DNA of 41,872 bases, from positions 1 through 41,872 of the forward strand of contig CAPN01000035.1 of NCBI GenBank assembly GCA_000333235.1. Reading direction: 5' to 3'. A program made the translations under genes and the position numbers. The DNA is from Pseudoalteromonas luteoviolacea B = ATCC 29581 (GTDB lineage: Bacteria > Pseudomonadota > Gammaproteobacteria > Enterobacterales > Alteromonadaceae). Within the stretch, counting starts at the first letter, position 1; each line of letters starts with the position of its first letter. The notes under the pieces are model-generated. The model saw only the letters and a list, made by a program, of their open reading frames with translations, searched no databases and was not told the origin of the DNA. Positions 24,734 through 31,282 of the stretch are shown here, piece by piece.

Positions 24734-25084
24734 ATGACAGATGAGTCTTTAAGCCAACTTAGTTTTGGTGTTTTTACCCTTAATGACGATCTTGCGGCGC
24801 GTTCGTTTGATGATGCAGACTTGGTGTTAACGGTGCAGCTAGAAGAGGCCGATCTAGAAGCATTAATTTATGCGCCAGCAGAAGACGAAAGTGTCAGTAT
24901 TCACATCGAGCATTTTGTTTTAGATGCTCAAAAACAACAATTTAAATCAAGAGAGTTGCAAGACGCACAGGTGCAATTAGTGATTAATCATGGGCCACTG
25001 ATAAACGCGGTCGTTGAATTTTCGGACGATGGGGTGATGTTTGTTTCTCCTCCGATGGAACTCATTGCAGAGCAACCAGAATAA
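24734..25084 (+). CDS. Small acidic hypothetical protein
   Basis: The 116-residue protein is strongly acidic, with a predicted beta-rich core (LVLTVQLEEADLEALIYA; VQLVINHGPLINAVVEF) and no cysteine, signal peptide or membrane segment. I do not recognise it. AGAAG lies upstream of the ATG. Spacing of 26 bases from the SDR gene and 24 bases to the dUTPase gene suggests one operon, but no shared pathway is evident. Confidence 0.65.
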   Translation: MTDESLSQLSFGVFTLNDDLAARSFDDADLVLTVQLEEADLEALIYAPAEDESVSIHIEHFVLDAQKQQFKSRELQDAQVQLVINHGPLINAVVEFSDDGVMFVSPPMELIAEQPE

Positions 25085-25108
25085 GAAATAGAGTAAAGAG
25101 AGTTCAAA

Positions 25109-25732
25109 ATGTCGACAAATACAGAAAAATTAGTCGTGATGCTTGAAATGCAAAATGCCATGAACACGAAAGTGCACGAAAAATGGTTTGCGCAAGGTTT
25201 TGAGTGGTATCGTGCCATTTGGGTTGAATGCGCCGAAATGTTAGACCACTATGGTTGGAAATGGTGGAAAAAACAAACTCCAGATACAGAGCAAGTAATT
25301 TTAGAGTTAGTGGATATTTTTCATTTTGGCTTGTCACTGCGCATTGACGGTAAAACGTCGTTTGCGGAACTAGCGAAAACGTTAGACGATGAACTCGCTA
25401 AGCCGACACACGCGGACGATTTTAAACAAACATTAGAAATACTCGCAGCCAAGGCCGTGGCAAACAAGCAATTTGATGCACACGCGTTTGCAGGTTGCAT
25501 GGTTCAAATCGGTATGTCTTTTGATGATTTATATCGTGGTTATGTTGGTAAAAATACCTTGAACTTCTTCCGCCAAGACTACGGTTATAAGGCGGGTACT
25601 TACATCAAAGTGTGGGATGGAAAAGAAGACAATGAGCATTTAGTGGAGGTGGTCAAGTCGCTTGATACTGGGGCAAATGATTTTGCGAAGCAAGTATACG
25701 AAGGCTTAAAAGCACGCTATCCAGCAAACTAA
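25109..25732 (+). CDS. Dimeric (all-alpha, MazG-type) dUTP diphosphatase
   Basis: The enzyme hydrolyses dUTP to dUMP and pyrophosphate, keeping uracil out of DNA and supplying dUMP for thymidylate synthesis. The helical metal-binding motifs are visible: EWYRAIWVECAEMLDHYGWKWWKK (E-x2-E region, residues about 31-54) and VILELVDIFHFGLS (E-x2-D, residues about 62-75). These are characteristic of the dUTPase_2 family of Campylobacter and trypanosomatids. It is unrelated to the trimeric Dut that E. coli carries between coaBC and slmA, and that position is empty in this window. The length of 207 residues fits the family. It is last in a three-gene plus-strand run. Confidence 0.88.
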   Translation: MSTNTEKLVVMLEMQNAMNTKVHEKWFAQGFEWYRAIWVECAEMLDHYGWKWWKKQTPDTEQVILELVDIFHFGLSLRIDGKTSFAELAKTLDDELAKPTHADDFKQTLEILAAKAVANKQFDAHAFAGCMVQIGMSFDDLYRGYVGKNTLNFFRQDYGYKAGTYIKVWDGKEDNEHLVEVVKSLDTGANDFAKQVYEGLKARYPAN

Positions 25733-25743
25733 TTTATTCACTG

Positions 25744-25801
25744 TATACTCAAACAACGTGAAGATGCTCTGAAATAGGCAGTTTCACGTTGCTTGGATAT
25801 A
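25744..25801. repeat. Dispersed hairpin repeat, copy 1
   Basis: TATACTCAAACAACGTGAA (25744-25762) matches the reverse complement of 25783-25801 at 16 of 19 positions, with GATGCTCTGAAATAGGCAG-type sequence between. It lies just after the dUTPase stop and could end its transcript. The same TATAC-CAA…TGAAG layout recurs at 26415 and 26947. Confidence 0.6.
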
Positions 25802-25857
25802 AAACCCACACTCGTGGTTAGCGCACTTTGATGAGAGACCTTTTTATTAGTGCCTTA

Positions 25858-26274
25858 TTAATCATTGAAGGAATGGGCTTTCATAATGGTTGCCATGGCA
25901 CGAAAAGTATCTACCCATGCTTGGCGTAATTCTCGATTCCATTTTTCACCAAGACCCACTTTAAGCGTATAGAGCAACGCATTGCCAACCGGTGTGAAAT
26001 CTTTTGCTTTAACGCCATATTCGACATGACGGGCTGCTAATTGTTGTAATACTGGGATCAGTGCATCTAAATCGTCGAGTCCTTTTACCGCAACTTTCAG
26101 CGTCATCATTAATTTCTTACCTTGAGAACGAATATCACTTTTAAATAAACGTTTGAGAGAAGGATCATATTCAAATAAAGTTTGATAAAAAATTTGTGCA
26201 GCTTGGTCGGCAATCGGCTCGACGAGTTTGAAACTTTCCTGTACCAATTGCTTTTGTCGAGGTGTGATAGACAT
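25858..26274 (-). CDS. Single-domain bacterial globin
   Basis: The 138-residue protein has the globin fold pattern of Vitreoscilla haemoglobin and flavohaemoglobin N-terminal domains. PRQKQLVQESFKLVEPIADQAAQIFYQTLFEYDPSLKRLF comes first, with the CD phenylalanine in LFKSDIRSQGKKLMMTL. AARHVEYGVKAKDF carries the proximal histidine (residues about 78-91). The C-terminal helix is KWNRELRQAWVDTFRAMATIM. There is no reductase domain, so it is not Hmp. Roles known for the family are oxygen delivery and nitric oxide detoxification. AAGGAAACGCG precedes the ATG. It stands alone, convergent with the dUTPase run. Confidence 0.92.
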   Translation of the reverse strand: MSITPRQKQLVQESFKLVEPIADQAAQIFYQTLFEYDPSLKRLFKSDIRSQGKKLMMTLKVAVKGLDDLDALIPVLQQLAARHVEYGVKAKDFTPVGNALLYTLKVGLGEKWNRELRQAWVDTFRAMATIMKAHSFND

Positions 26275-26605
26275 CGCGTTTCCTTCTAAGCGGATTTTTT
26301 ATAGATATTTAGTATTGATGTGGTTTGCGCAATTTTCCAATTTTTTAATAAATCACAAATTCTTACATTTCCATATGCAACTTTTTAGCTGCTGCCCACG
26401 TCTCATAGGTATCTACCCAAACATCTTCAAGTTGATTGGGTGTGCATAGACATTGTCTCCCAAACATGAATGCTACTTTGGCCAGCGAAAGCTGGCTTTT
26501 CTTTTTGTGATCGTGATCAACCCTTCCTGTTTCAATTGTGAGTAGAGTAAATAAGCAGAGAAATGAATCATCTCAATTGCATCACATGACATAGAGAGAA
26601 ATACC
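26275..26605. other. 331-base intergenic region, no gene
   Basis: No open frame here is credible. It holds the divergent upstream regions of the globin and the DksA-like gene and a degenerate hairpin-repeat copy at 26415-26441. The stretch 26320-26370 is very AT-rich, as expected of promoters, but no clear -35/-10 pair stands out. Confidence 0.45.
26415..26441. repeat. Dispersed hairpin repeat, degenerate copy 2
   Basis: ACCCAA (26415-26420) and TTGGGT (26436-26441) are inverted around CTTCAAG. The segment CTTCAAGTTGATTGGGT closely matches the right arm of the repeat at 26947-26994, so this appears to be a shortened copy of the same element. Confidence 0.45.
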
Positions 26606-26914
26606 ATGACAACGGCACGCCAAACTTTATTAGAGATCCAAACGCAATTACAAACCCGTTTAGACAAAGTTCAAGCTGATTTAGCGGGGCTTAAATCTGC
26701 AGATAGCCAAGAGCAAGCTCAACAGCGTGAGAACGACGAAGTGTTGTTTGAGTTAGAGCGTCATTTGCAGCAAGAGCTGCGTCAGATAAGTGAAGCGTTG
26801 AGCTTAGAACGAGCAGGTAAGTATGGTGTGTGCAGAGAATGTGGTAATGAAATTGCGTTAGCAAGATTAGCGGCATTGCCTTTTGCGGTTCATTGTCAAC
26901 GCTGTGCAAGTTAA
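26606..26914 (+). CDS. DksA/TraR-family zinc-finger protein
   Basis: The 102-residue protein has an N-terminal coiled coil (residues about 1-70, with acidic NDEVLFELERH at its tip region). It ends in the C4-type zinc finger CRECGNEIALARLAALPFAVHCQRC, with cysteines at C-x2-C and C-x2-C. DksA/TraR proteins enter the RNA polymerase secondary channel and alter promoter open-complex stability, often with ppGpp. It is shorter than DksA (151 residues) and similar to short paralogues such as YbiI or TraR. A short hairpin with ATCCCAA/TTGGGAT lies just after the stop, followed by repeat copy 3. AGAGAG precedes the ATG. Confidence 0.88.
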   Translation: MTTARQTLLEIQTQLQTRLDKVQADLAGLKSADSQEQAQQRENDEVLFELERHLQQELRQISEALSLERAGKYGVCRECGNEIALARLAALPFAVHCQRCAS

Positions 26915-26946
26915 GTAATCCCAATAGCACTATCGCTTTTGGGATA

Positions 26947-26994
26947 TATACCCAACCTTCTTGAAGTAACGCATCTTCAAGAAGGTTGGGTATA
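26947..26994. repeat. Dispersed hairpin repeat, copy 3, 20-bp perfect stem
   Basis: Bases 26947-26966 are the exact reverse complement of 26975-26994, with the 8-base loop TAACGCAT. Arm features are TATACCC, then AACC, then CTTGAAG. It lies between the convergent DksA-like and GH97 genes, where it may end both transcripts. It is the best-preserved copy of the element seen at 25744 and 26415. Confidence 0.75.
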
Positions 26995-27062
26995 AACTCA
27001 AGTTACCTTCAACATGAACCGAATCTACGACTACGGTTCTAGAGGTGAATTGGCTAAATAAA

Positions 27063-29096
27063 TTACAACGCTTTGAATCGAATCGCGCTACCACCGCTGG
27101 TGGCAAGCTGTAACGTTAAGGTGTCGTTACGGGTAACGATCTGTTTCACAATATCTAGCTCGTAAGGATTGTGTTTCCACTCGGCCTTTTTACCATCTTG
27201 ATAGATCTGTGCTTCATAGCGTGTATCGTTGTCAAGGAAATCGAGTGGTAATTTGATCTCTCTTGCGTGTTCATCCGTGATGGCACCAACGTACCAATCG
27301 TTTCCGTTGTAATGCTTGTGTTTACGTTCTTTACGCGCAAAGACTACGAAATCACCTACCTCGCCTGCAAGTGCAATGCTGTGCTCCCAATCTGTCGGCA
27401 CATCCTTAATAAACTGAAAAGCATCAGGACGTGCTAAGTAGTTCTCAGGAAGATCGGCAGCCATTTGAATCGGACTATATAAAACAACATATAACGCAAG
27501 TTGTTTGGCAAGTGTTGTCTGTGGACGATTCGTTTTATCGCCTAAGCCATTAAAGCTCATGTCGAAAATGCCAGGTGTAAAATCCATTGGTCCTGCTAGC
27601 ATGCGGGTATAGGCGAGTAATGTCGTGTGTTCCGGCGGATTTGGCGGTGTTCCCCACGCATTAAATTCTTGTCCACGCGCACCTTCACGTGCCAGCCAAT
27701 TAGGGTAAGTACGGCGCAGCCCCGTATCTTTAATTGGTTCATGGGTGTTAATGCTGATCTTATGCTCTGCCGCCAATTTAACATTGTAGAGGTATTCGTT
27801 GACCATAAATTGACCGTCATGCCATTCATAACGAGCAATACCTTGGTCATCAATGCGTTTGATGTTACCGCCATCGGCAACGTAACCTGTTTTTACTTGG
27901 CTTACGTGATGCTTCTGATAGAGTTCAAAGGCTGCTTTCATTTGTTTACGGTAATTGCTGACGTTGCCGGAGGTTTCATGATGTCCGATTAATTTGGCCC
28001 CCACTTTTTGACCGTGTTTCGCTATCGCGTCAATATCAAAATCTGGATAGGTTTCTGTAAAACTAAATACGTCACCGTTAAAAAACCAGTCGCCGTCCCA
28101 TCCGATATTCCAACCTTCAACTAATACACCATCAAATCCATGTTGAGCAGCGAAGTCGAGATAGGCTTTAGTATTTTCTGTGGTTGCACCATGTTTTTCG
28201 CCACTTCCCCAAGTGTTTTTGTTGATGTGCATTCCCCACCAAATACCGATGTATTTACCTGGTTCAACCCAAGATACATCGCCGAGTTTATTTGGTTCAT
28301 TGAGGTTTAAGATCAATCGAGAGTTTAATAAATCTTTGGCTTTGTCACCAATTTGGATGGTACGCCAAGGAGTGGTGAACTGGCCTTTGGTTTTTACTGC
28401 AACCCCATCTGACCATGGCGTGAGGTTACTGACAAATGTACCTGGACGACGCTGATCGAGCACCATAGCAGCATAATCGACCAAAGCCGCTTCATGAATG
28501 CTTACGTGTACATTGTCTCTGTTCTTAAAGGTAAAAGGGGTATGAACTAACGAGGCATCTAACAATGATGTGGTGTTGTACACGTATTCGTAGCGATTCC
28601 ATCCTCGAGCAGGGATCCACCATGCGGTACTTTTATCTGCATCTTGAATACTGAATTCGGTCAGTTCTCTAACAATGGTCAGTGGCGTGTTTTGATTTAC
28701 TTCATAACGAAACCCAATGCCATCATCAAACGCACGGATCCTAACGCGATAACTGGCTGCTTGTGCTTTGTTTTCGAAGGAAACTAAAAGCTCGTTATGA
28801 TGATCTTCAATTTCACGATCTTCACCCCAAGGTTGTTGCCACACTTCTTGCTTTGATTGCTTCGAAACTGAAGTAATCTGGAAGTCTTCTCGAAATGAAG
28901 GGGCAACTTGAAAATCAAATCCTAGTTTCGATTGGTTTATAAGTGGTTTATCGCGATATAAAACGGAATAGGCGGGATGGTTATCATCAGAAATGATTAC
29001 TTGAATTAAACCATTGGGTGAACTGACTTGTTCAGTTTTTGCGAGTAATGGCAAACTCATCATAGCAAAGCACAAAGAGAGATAACGAAGCTGCAT
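27063..29096 (-). CDS. Secreted glycoside hydrolase family 97 enzyme
   Basis: The 677-residue protein has a signal peptide (residues 1-20, ending LPLLAK), an N-terminal beta-sandwich (about 22-275) and a TIM barrel starting at KYIGIWWGMHINKNTWGSG. Family hallmarks include GFDGVLVEGWNIGWDGDW (321-337), KLIGHHETSGNVSNY, VKTGYVADGG, INTHEPIKDTGLRRTYPN (449-466) and REGARGQEFNAWG (470-482). A C-terminal sandwich follows. GH97 enzymes are alpha-glucosidases (inverting, SusB-like) or alpha-galactosidases (retaining). The glutamate-rich REGARGQEF segment suggests the inverting branch, but I cannot settle it. It stands alone, without a TonB receptor or other Sus-type partner nearby. AGGAAG precedes the ATG. 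Confidence 0.93.
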   Translation of the reverse strand: MQLRYLSLCFAMMSLPLLAKTEQVSSPNGLIQVIISDDNHPAYSVLYRDKPLINQSKLGFDFQVAPSFREDFQITSVSKQSKQEVWQQPWGEDREIEDHHNELLVSFENKAQAASYRVRIRAFDDGIGFRYEVNQNTPLTIVRELTEFSIQDADKSTAWWIPARGWNRYEYVYNTTSLLDASLVHTPFTFKNRDNVHVSIHEAALVDYAAMVLDQRRPGTFVSNLTPWSDGVAVKTKGQFTTPWRTIQIGDKAKDLLNSRLILNLNEPNKLGDVSWVEPGKYIGIWWGMHINKNTWGSGEKHGATTENTKAYLDFAAQHGFDGVLVEGWNIGWDGDWFFNGDVFSFTETYPDFDIDAIAKHGQKVGAKLIGHHETSGNVSNYRKQMKAAFELYQKHHVSQVKTGYVADGGNIKRIDDQGIARYEWHDGQFMVNEYLYNVKLAAEHKISINTHEPIKDTGLRRTYPNWLAREGARGQEFNAWGTPPNPPEHTTLLAYTRMLAGPMDFTPGIFDMSFNGLGDKTNRPQTTLAKQLALYVVLYSPIQMAADLPENYLARPDAFQFIKDVPTDWEHSIALAGEVGDFVVFARKERKHKHYNGNDWYVGAITDEHAREIKLPLDFLDNDTRYEAQIYQDGKKAEWKHNPYELDIVKQIVTRNDTLTLQLATSGGSAIRFKAL

Positions 29097-29400
29097 TAGA
29101 TCTTCCTATTTGTTGTTTTAATCACCTTACTCATGAGACTAGGTAGATACCATCTTTTGCATACGTATTCAGCCACAGTAAAAGTTAAACTGAATGTTTT
29201 TTTGTACCTTCAAGGTCTTGTTATTAATGAATAAGGTGGGTGTCAACCGCGACATCAATCTGTCTGAAATCAGTGGTCCGCCTTAGTGCCAACGCATTCT
29301 TGCAAAACAAAGAGCATAGAATGCAAAAGCGATGTAAATTTAGTCTATTATAGTGGTAACTACTCGCTAGGTTGCATATAAAAGCGGAAAAGGAAATAGA
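29097..29400. promoter_or_regulatory. 304-base divergent region between GH97 and cupredoxin genes
   Basis: There is no gene here. It must carry promoters for both directions. TATTAT near 29345 is a possible -10 element for the plus-strand pair, but I see no matching -35 at normal spacing, and no operator-like dyad. Confidence 0.35.
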
Positions 29401-30036
29401 ATGAAAAAGAGATTATGTTTGCTACTTGCAAGCGTTTTGGGGGTTACGCCGTCATTATGGGCAACGACCATTACGATAACAGATAGTGATGGAAAGCCGC
29501 TAGAAAATGCCGTGGTGTGGTTAACACCAAAAGAAACATCCGCATTTGCAAATAGTAGGCATTATGAAATGGGACAAAAGGACCGCACGTTTACACCACA
29601 TATCTTGCCTGTTCCAAAAGGTGCATCAGTGGATTTTCCGAACTTTGATGATATTTTGCATCACGTTTATTCTTTTTCCGACACTAAGCCATTTGAACTT
29701 AAGCTATATCGCGATAAGCCTCATGCGCCAATCCAATTTGAAACTACAGGGGTGGTTGAGCTCGGATGTAATATCCATGATTGGATGCTTGGTTACATTG
29801 TAGTTGTTGATAGTCCTTATTTTGCTCTTACCAATAAACAAGGTATCGCACAGCTCACTTTACCGGCAGAAGATTATCAGCTTGCTGTATGGCATGAACG
29901 ATTTGCAGACTTGAATACCCCTGAACGTTTGAATTGGCAATCGTTCGACAGTGAAACGAAGCTTACTTACGCGATTAAGCAGCGCCTAGTGGATAAATTT
30001 GAATTGTTGGTGGATGAGTTCGATGACTATGAATAG
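29401..30036 (+). CDS. Periplasmic cupredoxin-like protein
   Basis: The 211-residue protein has a signal peptide (residues 1-21, ending SLWA). A beta-sandwich follows with the copper-site pattern ILHHVYSFS (H87/H88) and then LGCNIHDWMLGYI (C123, H126, M129), the ligand set of a type 1 blue-copper site. The N-terminal strand segment ITITDSDGKPLENAVVWL and the C-terminal domain resemble proteins usually labelled methylamine-utilisation or plastocyanin-like. Electron transfer or copper handling in the periplasm is the likely role. The downstream outer-membrane gene overlaps its end by 14 bases, so the two are translated together. AAGGAAATAG precedes the ATG. Confidence 0.82.
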   Translation: MKKRLCLLLASVLGVTPSLWATTITITDSDGKPLENAVVWLTPKETSAFANSRHYEMGQKDRTFTPHILPVPKGASVDFPNFDDILHHVYSFSDTKPFELKLYRDKPHAPIQFETTGVVELGCNIHDWMLGYIVVVDSPYFALTNKQGIAQLTLPAEDYQLAVWHERFADLNTPERLNWQSFDSETKLTYAIKQRLVDKFELLVDEFDDYE

Positions 30037-31282
30037 ACACGGGAAAAACGTAGGTTCTTATATCACGCTATTTGCTGCACTCTTGACTGGCAGCACCGCG
30101 TTTTCAAGTTATGCCTCCGTCACTTGGCAAGGAAAGATCCAAGTTAGTACGTTTGAACGTAATGAATGGAAATCGTGGTTGAATCGAGGTTGGAGTAATA
30201 ATCGCTTTGATGCTCAAATTGATTCAGTGGTGATTTCAAGAGCGTGGGCCGATGTGCGTGTTGATTTAGCGCAAGCGTGGTCTTTGCATTCGAGTATGCA
30301 ATATGTCCCAGACCCCGATGACAGTCTTGGCTTTACTGAAGCGTATTTAAAATACAATCCACTGTCTAATTCGCCTTATCAATGGCAGGTGAAACTAGGC
30401 GGCTTTTATCCTGCTATGTCTTTAGAAAATCCGAGTGTGGGGTGGAGCTCTCCTTACACCTATAGTTTTTCCGGCATTAATGCATGGCTTGGCGAAGAGA
30501 TCCGAACATTCGGAACAGAAATAGAGTGGTCGCGTTTAGGTAAGCGCCTTCGTTCACCTCATGACTTTAGTGTTCATGTTGGACTATTCAAAGGCAATGA
30601 TCCTGCGGGCAGTATGTTAGCGTGGCGAGGGCTTGCAAGTCATGATCGTCAATCCATGTTTAATGAATCGATTTACTTTAATCCAGTAAAAGCCTTGTAT
30701 GAGCGACCATTGCGATTTCAAGCACCATTTGTGGCGCCTTTTACTGAAGTCGATGGGCGATTTGGTTATTACACCGGTGTTCATTGGGATTACCAAAAGC
30801 GTCAGCAATTGCGAGTGTATTGGTATGATAATCACGGCGATCCTAGTGCAATTAATTTTTCAACAGGGCAATATGCGTGGGATACGCGGTTTTTGAGCGT
30901 AGCATGGTTATATAAATTGGATAAACAAACACGGATAATCGCACAATGGCTTGATGGCAAAACCTCGATGGGGCCTCGAAGAGGGGTCGATAATAACTTT
31001 AGCAGTTGGTACGCGTTAATAAGTCATCAAATGGATGCGCATCGCATCTCAGCTCGTATCGAACGCAGCTGGGTGGTTGACCACGATGATTGGGCGTTCG
31101 ATCCAAATGCGAGCGAAAATAAAGCGTTGACGCTTGCATATCGATTCAATTTAAACGAACACTGGCAAACAGGCATTGAATGGCTGCGTCAAGACAGTCA
31201 TGTGGTTAGCCGAGCTGCAGCGGGTCTCGCAATGGATAGGGAAGAATCTCAATGGCGTTACGTGTTGGAGTATCAGTTTTAA
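30023..31282 (+). CDS. Outer-membrane beta-barrel (porin-like) protein
   Basis: The 419-residue protein has a signal peptide (residues about 10-33, ending SSYAS). Many alternating aromatic strands follow, with a C-terminal aromatic residue (WRYVLEYQF), as expected of an outer-membrane barrel. There is no plug or POTRA domain. The ATG at 30023 lies inside the end of the cupredoxin gene, with GGATGAG upstream, indicating translational coupling. It may be a channel or an outer-membrane partner for the cupredoxin. Its stop overlaps the stop of the convergent sensor kinase by four bases. Substrate unknown. Confidence 0.72.
   Translation: MTMNRHGKNVGSYITLFAALLTGSTAFSSYASVTWQGKIQVSTFERNEWKSWLNRGWSNNRFDAQIDSVVISRAWADVRVDLAQAWSLHSSMQYVPDPDDSLGFTEAYLKYNPLSNSPYQWQVKLGGFYPAMSLENPSVGWSSPYTYSFSGINAWLGEEIRTFGTEIEWSRLGKRLRSPHDFSVHVGLFKGNDPAGSMLAWRGLASHDRQSMFNESIYFNPVKALYERPLRFQAPFVAPFTEVDGRFGYYTGVHWDYQKRQQLRVYWYDNHGDPSAINFSTGQYAWDTRFLSVAWLYKLDKQTRIIAQWLDGKTSMGPRRGVDNNFSSWYALISHQMDAHRISARIERSWVVDHDDWAFDPNASENKALTLAYRFNLNEHWQTGIEWLRQDSHVVSRAAAGLAMDREESQWRYVLEYQF

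Noticed and set aside
26939..26994. Riboswitch or small RNA after the DksA-like gene
   Set aside because: The structure is explained by two adjacent simple hairpins, and its arms match other copies of a dispersed repeat.
27596..27992. Open frames of 94 and 121 codons inside the GH97 gene
   Set aside because: They lie within the conserved catalytic barrel and show no independent start signals.
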